The notes: generated from the sequence alone by a model not told the origin. Shown: positions 47,023-56,445, counted from the stretch's first letter. The stretch is 64,000 nucleotides of DNA from Ruminiclostridium herbifermentans (GCF_005473905.2 NZ_CP061336.1:1790501-1854500); one strand, 5' to 3'. Numbers and translations are program-made.

Positions 47023-48954
47023 ATGGGCTTAAATTTAGCACAAAAAATAATTAAAGAGCATTTAGTAAGTGGGGAAATGGTTGCAGGCAGTGAAATATCT
47101 ATTAAAATAGATCAAACACTTACACAGGATTCAACAGGTACTATGGCATACCTGCAATTTGAAGCAATAGGAATACCAAGAGTAAAAACTAAAAAATCAG
47201 TTGCATATATTGACCATAATACTTTGCAGGCTGGTTTTGAAAATGCAGATGACCACAAATACATTCAAACAGTTACTTCTAAGCATGGTATATATTTTTC
47301 AAAGCCTGGAAATGGAATATGCCATCAGGTACAGTTAGAGCGTTTTGGAGTACCAGGTATGACTTTACTAGGTTCTGACAGCCACACTCCAACAGGTGGT
47401 GGTATTGGAATGTTAGCAATTGGAGCAGGCGGACTTGATGTTGCTGTAGCAATGGGCGGCGGTCCATACTATCTTTCAATGCCAAAGGTATGTAAGGTAG
47501 AATTAAAAGGAAAGTTAAATCCTTGGTCAACAGCAAAAGATATAATATTGGAAGTTTTAAGAGTACTGACTGTTAAAGGTGGAGTTGGTAAGGTAATTGA
47601 ATATGCTGGAGAAGGTATAAAGAGTCTTACAGTTCCAGAAAGAGCAACTATTACAAATATGGGAGCTGAATTGGGTGCTACAACATCAATATTCCCAAGT
47701 GACGAGGTTACACTTGAATTCTTAAAAGCTCAAGGCAGAGAACAGGATTGGATTGAACTATTACCAGATGCAGACGCAGAATATGATGAACATATTGTTA
47801 TAGATTTAGCAACAATTGAGCCAATGGCTGCAAAGCCACACAGTCCTGACAATGTTGAGAAAATTTCAACTATCGGAAAAATTAAGGTTGATCAGGTTGC
47901 TATAGGAAGCTGTACAAACTCATCATACATGGATATGATGAAGGTTGCGGCAATATTAAAAGGAAAGACAGTTAATCCAAATGTTAGCTTAGTTATTGCT
48001 CCAGGTTCAAAGCAGGTGTTGACAATGCTTGCACAAAACGGTGCTTTGGCTGACATGGTAGCAGCAGGTGCAAGAATACTAGAATCAGCATGCGGACCAT
48101 GTATTGGTATGGGACAGGCTCCATGCACTGATGCAGTTTCATTAAGAACATTCAATAGAAACTTTGAAGGAAGAAGTGGAACTACTTCTGCAAAAGTGTA
48201 CTTAGTAAGCCCTGAGGTTGCTGCAGCTAGTGCACTTACAGGAGTGCTGACTGATCCTAGAGAATTAGGTGAAGCTCCAAAAATTGAAATGCCAAAAGAA
48301 TTCTTAGTAAATGACAATTTGGTAATAGCACCAGCTCCAGAAGGAAGTGATGTTGAAGTTGTAAGAGGACCAAATATTAAGCCTTTCCCACTAAACAAAG
48401 CGTTAACTGAAAAGGTAACAGGAAAAGCTTTAATTAAGGTTGAAGACAATATAACTACTGACCATATTATGCCATCAAATGCAAAGCTATTACCATTCAG
48501 ATCAAATGTGCCTTACCTTGCTGAATTTTGCTTAACACCATGTGACCCAGAATTCCCAGCAAGAGCAAAGGCTAATGGCGGTGGATTTATAATTGGTGGT
48601 TCAAACTATGGACAGGGTTCAAGTAGAGAGCATGCTGCATTAGCTCCATTACAGTTAGGCGTAAAGGGAGTTATTGCTAAGTCTTTTGCTAGAATTCACA
48701 TGGCAAACCTAATTAATTCAGGTATTATTCCTATGACTTTTGAAAATGAAGCAGATTATGATGCAATTGACATGAATGATGAATTAGCAATAGAGAATGC
48801 AATAGAGCAAGTTAAGAAAGCAGATACTATTGTTGTAAAGAATTTGACAAAGAATACTCAGTTTAATGTAAAGGTAACATTATCAGACAGACAGGTTCAG
48901 ATGATACTTGCTGGAGGATTGCTAAATTATACTCGCGAACAAGCTGAGAAATAA
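47023..48954 (+). CDS. acnA: Aconitate hydratase, Aquifex type
   Basis: A 643-residue aconitase that interconverts citrate and isocitrate. Iron-sulfur ligands are visible in AIGSCTNSSYMD and ESACGPCIGMGQAPC. The swivel domain motif GGSNYGQGSSREHAALAP lies near the C-terminus. The length and MGLNLAQKIIKEHLVSGEM start match the short Aquifex-type group and not the 900-residue AcnA. With Re-citrate synthase it forms the oxidative branch toward 2-oxoglutarate and glutamate. The ATG at 47023 has GGAGGT six bases upstream. A perfect 31-base palindrome spans its stop codon. Confidence 0.95.
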   Translation: MGLNLAQKIIKEHLVSGEMVAGSEISIKIDQTLTQDSTGTMAYLQFEAIGIPRVKTKKSVAYIDHNTLQAGFENADDHKYIQTVTSKHGIYFSKPGNGICHQVQLERFGVPGMTLLGSDSHTPTGGGIGMLAIGAGGLDVAVAMGGGPYYLSMPKVCKVELKGKLNPWSTAKDIILEVLRVLTVKGGVGKVIEYAGEGIKSLTVPERATITNMGAELGATTSIFPSDEVTLEFLKAQGREQDWIELLPDADAEYDEHIVIDLATIEPMAAKPHSPDNVEKISTIGKIKVDQVAIGSCTNSSYMDMMKVAAILKGKTVNPNVSLVIAPGSKQVLTMLAQNGALADMVAAGARILESACGPCIGMGQAPCTDAVSLRTFNRNFEGRSGTTSAKVYLVSPEVAAASALTGVLTDPRELGEAPKIEMPKEFLVNDNLVIAPAPEGSDVEVVRGPNIKPFPLNKALTEKVTGKALIKVEDNITTDHIMPSNAKLLPFRSNVPYLAEFCLTPCDPEFPARAKANGGGFIIGGSNYGQGSSREHAALAPLQLGVKGVIAKSFARIHMANLINSGIIPMTFENEADYDAIDMNDELAIENAIEQVKKADTIVVKNLTKNTQFNVKVTLSDRQVQMILAGGLLNYTREQAEK

Positions 48955-49006
48955 TATTCTATGAATATTATTTCTCAGACCGCAAAAACTACGATGTAGT
49001 TTTTGC
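48946..49006 (+). repeat. Hairpin pair at the aconitase stop codon (divergent hairpin-repeat copy)
   Basis: GAGAAATAATATTC and GAATATTATTTCTC (48946-48976) form a perfect 14-bp stem with a 3-base loop, spanning the aconitase stop codon. Directly after it, GCAAAAACTAC/GTAGTTTTTGC (48982-49006) matches hairpin 2 of the 42.4-kb repeats with a compensatory change (CCAC/GTGG to CTAC/GTAG). There is no T-run, so this is not a normal terminator. Confidence 0.65.
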
Positions 49007-49044
49007 AATTAAGCATTTGTGCAAACAGTGTGCATATCAATAAT

Positions 49045-49130
49045 TGACGTGAAGGTTATCGGCTCGGAAATTAAGTCTGTGCGAACACAGTTATTTTTCG
49101 AGCCCCAAAACTACAAGTGGTTTTTGCAGT
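49045..49130 (+). repeat. Hairpin-repeat copy upstream of the GntR gene
   Basis: GACGTGAAGGTTATCGGCTC leads into hairpin 1 (GGCTCGGAAAT with ATTTTTCGAGCC, 49061-49104) and hairpin 2 (CAAAACTAC/GTGGTTTTTG, about 49106-49127). Order and spacing match the units at 42.47-42.99 kb. The real ribosome-binding site of the GntR gene (GACGTGGAGGTTAGT) follows at 49201, so the start region again appears as a copy upstream of the repeat. Confidence 0.75.
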
Positions 49131-49215
49131 AAAGCAGATGTATCTCAATAAATATATTGTGCATCTCAAAGAAGTCGTTATGTGAAATTCCTGTAAATTT
49201 GACGTGGAGGTTAGT

Positions 49216-49890
49216 ATGGCTAAGCTTGAATTTGATGATAGTCAAAACTTAATGAATTCTTTAAGGGGTAAGGTCTTTAACCAGCTTCGCAGTCAAATAT
49301 TGACGGGAGTATATAAACCGGGAGACAGTCTTATTGAACTGCGTTTATCAGAAGAACTTGGAGTTAGCAGAACACCTATTAGAGAAGCAATAAGACAGCT
49401 TGAGTTAGAAGGCTTGGTTCAGGCTATCCCCAATAAGGGTGCAGTGGTGAAGGGAATAACTGAACAAGATGTTGAAGACATATTTACAATCAGAATGAGG
49501 ATTGAAGGACTTGCTGCTAGATGGGCTGCTGAAAAGATTACTGAAGAGGAAATTAAGGAATTAAAAGAGGCACTTGAATTTGAAGAGTTCTACACCATGA
49601 AAAATGATGTTGAGCAGTTAATTAAATTTGACTCTAAATTCCATGATATTATTTTCAGAGCATGTAAAAGTAATCCTCTAATGCATATGCTGAGCACCTT
49701 TCATAACTATATACAAAGTGCTAGAAATAATTCCTTCCATACACCGGGAAGACCTGATAAAGCCTTTGAGGAGCATAAGGCTATATTTGAAGCCATATGC
49801 AGAAAGGATGCAGATACTGCAGAACAGCTAACTATTGCTCATATTAGAAACGCTAGTAATAACTATAATGAGTTGCATCAAAAAGGATAA
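49216..49890 (+). CDS. GntR family transcriptional regulator (FadR/FCD subgroup)
   Basis: A 224-residue regulator. The N-terminal winged helix (residues 15-80) contains LRSQILTGVYKPGDSL and LSEELGVSRTPIREAIRQLE, the GntR DNA-binding signature. The C-terminal helical FCD domain has the metal or effector ligands in IKFDSKFHDIIF and FEEHKAIFEAI. It lies behind aconitase and probably controls this citrate cluster; a matching palindrome overlaps the citrate synthase promoter. The ATG at 49216 has GGAGG five bases upstream in the sequence GACGTGGAGGTTAGT, almost identical to the leader of the RHH gene at 43.2 kb. Confidence 0.92.
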   Translation: MAKLEFDDSQNLMNSLRGKVFNQLRSQILTGVYKPGDSLIELRLSEELGVSRTPIREAIRQLELEGLVQAIPNKGAVVKGITEQDVEDIFTIRMRIEGLAARWAAEKITEEEIKELKEALEFEEFYTMKNDVEQLIKFDSKFHDIIFRACKSNPLMHMLSTFHNYIQSARNNSFHTPGRPDKAFEEHKAIFEAICRKDADTAEQLTIAHIRNASNNYNELHQKG

Positions 49891-49993
49891 AAAAATACAC
49901 AGTTATTTAAGTACCTTTAGTAGTGATTATAAGCTGTATTTTGGCGCAAGAGTTTTACAACATGAAATAAAAATTAAATAATATATAATTATT

Positions 49994-50033
49994 AAACACA
50001 GAGTAACTAGTTAATTGGTTCTCTGTGTTTTTT
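49994..50033 (+). terminator. Terminator of the GntR gene
   Basis: AAACACAGAG and CTCTGTGTTT form a perfect 10-bp outer stem with inner pairing, followed by six T residues. Confidence 0.88.
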
Positions 50034-50161
50034 GTATATTGCTTACTAGAATTGTAATTCCAATCTGTTTTTATATTCCATTAAATAGTATAATAGCGAT
50101 AGTTAGAATTCTTATAAATTCAGTTATATGTAGGTAAAATTTATTTTACGAGGTACAAATT

Positions 50162-52354
50162 ATGGGCATTTATTATAATGAAAAATCGAAATCCTTTAAC
50201 CTAATATCAAAGGATACAAGCTACGTTATTGCAATTGTAGATGATGCTCAGTTTTTAGGGCATGTTTATTTTGGACATAAAATAGCTGATGAGGATATAA
50301 ATTATCTCATGCGTTTGGAAGAACCTCCATATGTGCCTAGCAAGAATAATCGTGACAGGGCTGCGTTCATGGATAGCTTTCCTATGGAGTATCCTACTAG
50401 TGGACTGGGGGATTATAGAGAGCCATGTTTGCAGGTTGAAACACAAAATGGTATGACCACATGCAGTCTTTCATACATATCACATACTATTTATCAAGGA
50501 AAGCCAAAGCTGGAAGGGCTGCCTGCAACCTTTGGGGATGAACAGGACTGCTCTACACTAGAAATTACTTGTAAGGATAAATTGTTAAATCTAGAAATTG
50601 TTCTTTTATATACAGTTTTTGAGCAGCTAGATGTAATTACTAGAAGTGTACGCATTAGAAACTGCGGGAATGAGAGTATTATTCTTAGAAGAGTTCTTTC
50701 AGCCTGTGTAGACTTCGATACTATTGAAATGGATATGCTTACGCTAAATGGCTCATGGGGAAGGGAGTGTCATATATCCAGAAAAGCAATCAGCTATGGC
50801 ACACAAGGTGTTTCTTCAACTAGAGGAAAGTCAAGTCATCAGCATAATCCATTTATTGCTGTGATGGATAAGTCAGCCAACGAGGATTATGGCGAGGTTT
50901 TTGGCTTTAGTTTTGTTTATTCGGGAAACTTTTTTGCACAGGCCGAGGGCTGTCAGTTTGACACTACTCGTGTTGTTATGGGGATTAATCCCTATGATTT
51001 TGCATGGAAGTTAGATCCAAAGCAAATTTTTACGGCTCCTGAAGTGGTTATTGTTCACTCTGATCAGGGACTTGGCAAAATGTCTCGAACTTTCCACGAC
51101 TTATATAGAAATCATTTGATAAGAGGTAAATATAAGAATAAAAAGCGTCCTATTTTAATAAATAACTGGGAGGCAACATATTTTGATTTTGACACTGACA
51201 AGCTAATAGAGATTGCTAAAGAAGCAGCTAGTCTTGGTATAGAAATGCTGGTAATGGACGATGGCTGGTTTGGACATAGGAATGATGATAACAGCTCCTT
51301 AGGCGATTGGATAGTAAATGAAAATAAAATTAAGGGTGGTCTTAAATATCTGGTTGATGAAGTAAATAAGCTTGGATTAATGTTTGGTATTTGGTTTGAA
51401 CCTGAAATGATATCACCTGACTCAGATTTATATCGTGCTCATCCTGATTGGTGTATTCACATTGAAGGCAGAGTAGGAACTTTATCTAGAAATCAGTATG
51501 TATTAGATTTTTCAAGACAAGAAATTCGGGATTATGTATACGATTGTCTTAAAAGGATTTTATCAAGTGCCAATATTGAATACGTTAAATGGGATATGAA
51601 CCGACAGCTGAGCGAAGTTGGCAATAGTATTTTAGAGCCTGAGTGCCAAAGGGAATTGTGGCATAGATATGTGTTGGGCGTTTATGAGGTTATGGAGCGC
51701 TTGGTTAATGATTTTCCTAATATTTTATTAGAAAATTGCTCGGGGGGTGGAGGAAGATTTGACCCTGGAATGCTATACTACAGCCCTCAAATTTGGTGCT
51801 CTGATGATGCAGATGCAATTGAACGCTTAAAAATACAGCATGGCACTTCTCTAGTTTATCCAGTTTCTACAATGGGAGCTCATGTCAGTGATTGTCCAAA
51901 CCATACTGTTGGAAGAACAACGCCCTTTGAGACTAGAGGCTATGTTGCATTGTCTGGAACCTTTGGCTATGAACTGGACGTTACAAAAATATCTCAGCAG
52001 GATAGAAATTTGATTCCCAAGCAGGTAGAGTTATACCATAAATATAATGATTTAATACGTACAGGCGATTTATATCGTATCAGTAATATATTTGAAAACC
52101 AGGATTATAGCTGTGTTGAATATGTCTCAAAGGATAAAAATGAAGCGTTAGTAATTTATGTTCAAGTACTTAACAGACCTAACTACCATAGCAGGAGAGT
52201 TTGCCTGAAGGGGTTAGAGGAAAACTGCTTATACCGAAATGAGGAAACGGGTAAAGTGATTTCTGGCAGTGCATTAATGCATGGAGGAGTGCTGATGACA
52301 GATATGTTTGGCGACTTTAAAGGAAAGTTATTGCATTTTGTTCGGGTAGAGTGA
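50162..52354 (+). CDS. Alpha-galactosidase, GH36
   Basis: A 730-residue GH36 alpha-galactosidase, without a signal peptide and so cytoplasmic. It hydrolyses alpha-1,6-galactosides such as melibiose and raffinose. The catalytic nucleophile is in YVKWDMNRQ and the acid/base in WCSDDADAIERLKIQHG. MVMDDGWFGHRNDDNSSLGD and CSGGGGRFDPG are strongly conserved in the family. Normal full length. GAGGT precedes the ATG. No transporter or sugar regulator adjoins it, so regulation cannot be read from context. Confidence 0.96.
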   Translation: MGIYYNEKSKSFNLISKDTSYVIAIVDDAQFLGHVYFGHKIADEDINYLMRLEEPPYVPSKNNRDRAAFMDSFPMEYPTSGLGDYREPCLQVETQNGMTTCSLSYISHTIYQGKPKLEGLPATFGDEQDCSTLEITCKDKLLNLEIVLLYTVFEQLDVITRSVRIRNCGNESIILRRVLSACVDFDTIEMDMLTLNGSWGRECHISRKAISYGTQGVSSTRGKSSHQHNPFIAVMDKSANEDYGEVFGFSFVYSGNFFAQAEGCQFDTTRVVMGINPYDFAWKLDPKQIFTAPEVVIVHSDQGLGKMSRTFHDLYRNHLIRGKYKNKKRPILINNWEATYFDFDTDKLIEIAKEAASLGIEMLVMDDGWFGHRNDDNSSLGDWIVNENKIKGGLKYLVDEVNKLGLMFGIWFEPEMISPDSDLYRAHPDWCIHIEGRVGTLSRNQYVLDFSRQEIRDYVYDCLKRILSSANIEYVKWDMNRQLSEVGNSILEPECQRELWHRYVLGVYEVMERLVNDFPNILLENCSGGGGRFDPGMLYYSPQIWCSDDADAIERLKIQHGTSLVYPVSTMGAHVSDCPNHTVGRTTPFETRGYVALSGTFGYELDVTKISQQDRNLIPKQVELYHKYNDLIRTGDLYRISNIFENQDYSCVEYVSKDKNEALVIYVQVLNRPNYHSRRVCLKGLEENCLYRNEETGKVISGSALMHGGVLMTDMFGDFKGKLLHFVRVE

Positions 52355-52464
52355 CATTAAATTTGATATACATTTTGACATCAATAGAATGAAAAAGTCA
52401 TGATATAATGCAGAACGTGTGATATTTGTTACACAATTAGTGTGATGTTGATGAATGGTGGGAT

Positions 52465-52938
52465 ATGATGTTTAGAGTTCGCTATTCTAATGTAAGTGAT
52501 GCTAAAATATTGGGAGAAATACATTTAAAGTCTTGGAAGGTTGCAAATAAAGGTATAGTACCAGATGAAATACTGTAAAATATCACAGTTGAGAAGAGGC
52601 AAAAATATTTTGAATATGCACTTTCAAACGGATTGGAAGAAGATGCTATTATATTTAGGAATAATGAATATGTTGGATTTATATGTTTAGGAAGATGCAG
52701 AAATACAGATAAAACGGACAATTGTGGTGAAATATGGGAATAGGTTCTGAATTAATAAATTGGGGCATAAACGAATTAAAGAAGAAATTATAATCAAGTA
52801 ATCTTATGGGTTCTTGAAAAAAATATAAGTGCAAGAAAGTTCTATGTAAAGATTGGCTTTAAACATGATGGAACAATTAAGGAGATAACTATAGGTGAAA
52901 AGTTAAAAGAATATAGATACGAAAAGACTATTCCATAA
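52465..52938 (+). pseudogene. GNAT acetyltransferase, decayed
   Basis: The start MMFRVRYSNVSDAKILGEIH and a ribosome-binding site GGTGGGAT are intact. The frame then meets TAA after about 37 codons, continues as NITVEKRQKYFEYALSNGLE..., meets TAG near 52742, and after a frameshift gives VILWVLEKNISARKFYVKIG, the typical GNAT C-terminal motif, ending at 52938. Part of the acetyl-CoA-binding region also appears to be missing. At least two stops and one or two frameshifts make a functional protein impossible. Confidence 0.88.
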
Positions 52939-53025
52939 TATTCACTCCGAAGTAAGTTATAGGCAATATCTGGCGAGATCCTTAAATATATAAGTATGTT
53001 TCGATATTTTTTATATAGCCTAATA

Positions 53026-53058
53026 AAAAAACAACTTTGCTTTTGCAAAGTTGTTTTT
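53026..53058 (-). terminator. Terminator of tRNA-Glu
   Basis: AAAACAACTTTGC and GCAAAGTTGTTTT form a long perfect stem with a 4-base loop, with T-runs on both strands. It lies directly downstream of tRNA-Glu on the minus strand. Confidence 0.85.
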
Positions 53059-53133
53059 GGTGACTCATAGGGGATTCGAACCCCTGTTGCCGCCGTGAGA
53101 GGGCGGAGTCTTAGGCCACTTGACCAATGAGCC
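53058..53133 (-). tRNA. tRNA-Glu(CTC)
   Basis: Read on the minus strand: acceptor GGCTCAT/ATGAGTC with one G-T pair, anticodon stem CCGCC/GGCGG with loop CTCTCAC (anticodon CTC), T-stem AGGGG/CCCCT with loop TTCGAAT, and encoded CCA. It decodes the glutamate codon GAG. It lies at the edge of a small accessory pocket holding a pseudogene and a defence gene. Confidence 0.9.
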
Positions 53134-53376
53134 AATTCTTAGGACAAAAGCTATTATAACATGGGTAAGTGGGCATGTCAATAAGGAAAATATTTATAAA
53201 AATATTTGGAGAAAAATTAATATAAATATGTACTAGTAAAATTTATATTAATTTACAAATTATTATTAAATTTATATAATAGTAATGCTTAATATTGGAT
53301 TAATTAAAACATATTGTAAAATAATAGATAGTGTAAATTAAGTTAATTTTTTTTGTGTAGAATGAATTAATAAAAC
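53134..53376. other. Non-coding region between tRNA-Glu and the RT-nitrilase gene
   Basis: About 240 bases of very AT-rich DNA. Since several defence reverse transcriptases have a flanking non-coding RNA, I looked for structure and saw no stable stem. The promoter is not obvious. Confidence 0.35.
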
Positions 53377-56300
53377 TTGAATACTGATAAGGAGATGGTG
53401 GCCATAAATTACATAGAGGAAGTCAAAAGAGCATATAGAAAACTAAAGGGAACTGTTTATTTAGACAAAACAGTACCTTTTTTAAGAAATCGCATTGTAT
53501 CATTTGAAGGAAAAGGTTTAGATAGTAGACTAGAGGCCATAGGCAAAAAACTAAATGGTTCAAATAAAGTATGGGAAGATTTTATTGATGAAATCTTGAG
53601 TTCAATAAAAGTATTAACTTTTCCAAAGTTAGTAACTACTGGTGAGGAAAAAAGAAACGATGAGCCCATATTTATTACAAACAAACCTGTAGGTACGGTC
53701 TTTATAGAAAAATATAATAATTATATTGATATGAGTGTAGAAGGCCATATTTTAGGTGTTTTGTGGATTTTAACTATAGGATATAAAATTGATAATGAAT
53801 TAATAGAAACATGCTATGGAAATAGATTATATGAAAATTTAAAGAAGGAAAAGGAATGTAGGACAACATCTTCTCCCAATTTAATGAAACCGTATTTTCA
53901 GCAATATGAAAGTTGGAGAGATGAAGGATTAAAAATGGCAGAAGATTGTCTCAAAGAACATAATAAAAATATAATTATTACAATGTTAGACTTATCAAAA
54001 TATTATTATAGTGTTGAACTAGATTTTAAATCATATAAAAAATTAACAGAAAGATTTACTGAAGATGGAAGTAAGTGCGAACAAAGATTAAATGAATTTG
54101 TATTTAGAGTATTTTATAGATATAGTTGCTTTTTTAATTTAGAAGCAAAATATGCTTTTTTACCAATAGGATTTTTGCCGTCAAATATTATTGCTAATTA
54201 TTACTTAAATGATTTTGATCAAAATGTAATTACTAACTTAAACCCTATGTATTATGGGCGTTATGTAGATGATATTATAATTGTTTCACAAGTAGACAAA
54301 AAATCTGAACTTTTAGAAGGTTTAGATAAGAATGGAATAAGTGGCATTATAGAAAAAACTATAGAAACCTTACATAATAAAAAAATTATTGCAATGGAAA
54401 ATAATAAGTATTATTTGACTAATTACAAAAAGCTTGAAGTACAGCAAGAAAAGTTTAGGTTTTTTTATTTTGATAAAGCAGGGTCAATGGGAATACTTGA
54501 TAAAATCAGAAAAGATATTGCTAATAATACAAGTGAATTTAATTTTTTACCTATTGAAGCAGGAAGTTTAGAAAAGGATTATTCAAATATATTTAAGCTG
54601 GAGAGAGATGATTCTGTAAATAAAATTCGTGGTATTAGTAAAGCGCAAATAGGCAAATATGAATTGTCAAAAACAATTGCAAAACATTTGTCGATTTGCA
54701 AATTTGTTGATGGTTCTGGAAACATTAAGTTTATGGAGGAATTGGATAAAATATTTGATAATCAAACAATATTAAATAATTATACTTTATGGGAAAGTGT
54801 TTTTAATTATTATATTGTTAATAACCAGTTTGATAGGTTAAAAGAGTTTGTTTATAAGATTATTGATAGTTTTAGTTCAAAAAATATGGATGAAACAACG
54901 TATAAAATAAAAGAATATGCTAGTCTAAAGAATCAAGATATATGGAGTGTTAAGGATAGCTTATTTTTATTTTTGGTGGCATGTTTAGCTAGAGCAACAT
55001 CTATAGTTTGGGGAAAAAAAATAAAAGCTATTTTAGAAGATATACTACAAGAATTGGGTAATAGTACTACTAATAATGAAATAATTAATTTGTTAACATT
55101 TGATAATTTCCAAAACAAACGAAGGTTGTATGTTCATTCACGTATGGTTAATAAATATCTTATACCAATTACTATTGAAGAATGTATGACAGTATATAAA
55201 CCTAATGATGATGAAAATGAAGCTAAAATGTATTCTATTGATGAATATTTAAAAGCAAAAGGTGATAATAACATTGGTTCATATAAGTATAGTCCGTTTA
55301 TTGTAAAGCCTTTTGAAATTGCTTTTACAGATATCCTTAAGAGTATAAAAAAAGGTGAGGATGAAATAGAATCTAATGAATCAATATCAGATAGTATGAT
55401 TAAAGAATACGGTAAAAACTTTTGGGATGAAAGTTGCTTAGCACTTAATAAATACATAGTTAATATAGAAATATTTAAAAAAAATAAGAGAAAAAATAAA
55501 AGAAAAAATAAAAGAAAAAATAAAAGTGACAATGATAGAAATATTTCTGCAATTAAAATTTGTTCAGATAATAAAAAATCTAAATTTAGAATCGCAGTTG
55601 CAAATGTTCAAATTGATAAGAATGAGTTTGAAAATGTGTTACTAGATAAAAAGTATGATAAATCAAAAAGATACAATGAGATTGCATATATTGTAAATGA
55701 AGCAATAAAGCACGAAGCTGACATGCTTATAATGCCAGAGTCATATGTACCAATTGAATATTTACCACAGATACAACAAAAAGTTGTTGCTCATAACATG
55801 ATTATTGTTTGTGGTTTAGATCATATAAAGATTAATACGTCTAAAAAGAGTAAAGTGTATAATTTAATGGTTACATTACTACCTCTAAAAACAGATGACT
55901 TTTCATATACAATTCCATACTTTCATCAGAAAGTTCACTTTTCACCAAGTGAAAAAGGTATTATTGAAGATTACGGATTTGAGGCAATGGAGGGAAATGA
56001 GTATACATTGTTTGTTTGCAGTGATTTATGGTTTGTGCCATATTGCTGTTTTGAGTTAACATCAATAAAAGAAAGAAGCATATTCCAATCTTATGCTGAT
56101 TTAGTTGTAGGCGTGGAATGGAATAAAGATACTAAATATTTTGGAAATATTGTTGAATCATTAAGTAGAGATTTACATTGCTATTGTGCTCAAGCCAATA
56201 CTTCTGAATACGGTGATAGTCGTATAACACAACCTACAAGTAGTTCTATATCAAATATCGTTCAAGTTAAAGGAGGGCTAAACCCAACAATACTTGTTGG

Positions 56301-56445
56301 AGAAATTGATGTGAAAGCATTAAGGGAGTATCAATATATGGGCATTTGGGGACAAGATAAAAATAAAAAGTTTAAACCAACTCCACCCAATTTAGATAAG
56401 GAAATTGTGTTTAGAAAAATGCATGGTAATTACTTTAATGAGTAA
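53377..56445 (+). CDS. Reverse transcriptase-nitrilase fusion, defence-associated RT type 1 (DRT1/UG1)
   Basis: A 1022-residue fusion. The reverse transcriptase part (about 60-400) has catalytic Asp205 in MLDLSKYYYS, the motif-B-like LPIGFLPSNIIANYYLNDF and YGRYVDDIIIV with the YVDD box at 296-299. A helical middle follows to about 700, then a basic KRKN-repeat linker (701-716). The C-terminal nitrilase domain (about 733-1005) keeps the full triad Glu788 (MPESYVP), Lys852 (HQKVHFSP) and Cys881 (CSDLW). This architecture is that of UG1/DRT1, which protects bacteria from some phages. No partner gene adjoins it. The start is uncertain: TTG 53377 has no clear site, and the ATG at 53395 directly abuts AAGGAG. 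The gene looks intact. Confidence 0.9.
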   Translation: MNTDKEMVAINYIEEVKRAYRKLKGTVYLDKTVPFLRNRIVSFEGKGLDSRLEAIGKKLNGSNKVWEDFIDEILSSIKVLTFPKLVTTGEEKRNDEPIFITNKPVGTVFIEKYNNYIDMSVEGHILGVLWILTIGYKIDNELIETCYGNRLYENLKKEKECRTTSSPNLMKPYFQQYESWRDEGLKMAEDCLKEHNKNIIITMLDLSKYYYSVELDFKSYKKLTERFTEDGSKCEQRLNEFVFRVFYRYSCFFNLEAKYAFLPIGFLPSNIIANYYLNDFDQNVITNLNPMYYGRYVDDIIIVSQVDKKSELLEGLDKNGISGIIEKTIETLHNKKIIAMENNKYYLTNYKKLEVQQEKFRFFYFDKAGSMGILDKIRKDIANNTSEFNFLPIEAGSLEKDYSNIFKLERDDSVNKIRGISKAQIGKYELSKTIAKHLSICKFVDGSGNIKFMEELDKIFDNQTILNNYTLWESVFNYYIVNNQFDRLKEFVYKIIDSFSSKNMDETTYKIKEYASLKNQDIWSVKDSLFLFLVACLARATSIVWGKKIKAILEDILQELGNSTTNNEIINLLTFDNFQNKRRLYVHSRMVNKYLIPITIEECMTVYKPNDDENEAKMYSIDEYLKAKGDNNIGSYKYSPFIVKPFEIAFTDILKSIKKGEDEIESNESISDSMIKEYGKNFWDESCLALNKYIVNIEIFKKNKRKNKRKNKRKNKSDNDRNISAIKICSDNKKSKFRIAVANVQIDKNEFENVLLDKKYDKSKRYNEIAYIVNEAIKHEADMLIMPESYVPIEYLPQIQQKVVAHNMIIVCGLDHIKINTSKKSKVYNLMVTLLPLKTDDFSYTIPYFHQKVHFSPSEKGIIEDYGFEAMEGNEYTLFVCSDLWFVPYCCFELTSIKERSIFQSYADLVVGVEWNKDTKYFGNIVESLSRDLHCYCAQANTSEYGDSRITQPTSSSISNIVQVKGGLNPTILVGEIDVKALREYQYMGIWGQDKNKKFKPTPPNLDKEIVFRKMHGNYFNE
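55483..55530 (+). repeat. 12-bp microsatellite in the RT-nitrilase linker
   Basis: The unit AATAAAAGAAAA repeats about four times (the first copy has one change) and encodes NKRK. Because the unit is 12 bases, copy-number change would lengthen or shorten the basic linker in steps of four residues without a frameshift. Confidence 0.85.

Noticed and set aside
47892-48449. 185-codon minus-strand frame inside aconitase
   Set aside because: Antisense shadow of a highly conserved enzyme.
53134-53376. Non-coding RNA partner of the RT gene
   Set aside because: Some defence RTs need a structured RNA, but I see no stable stem here and DRT1 is not known to use one.
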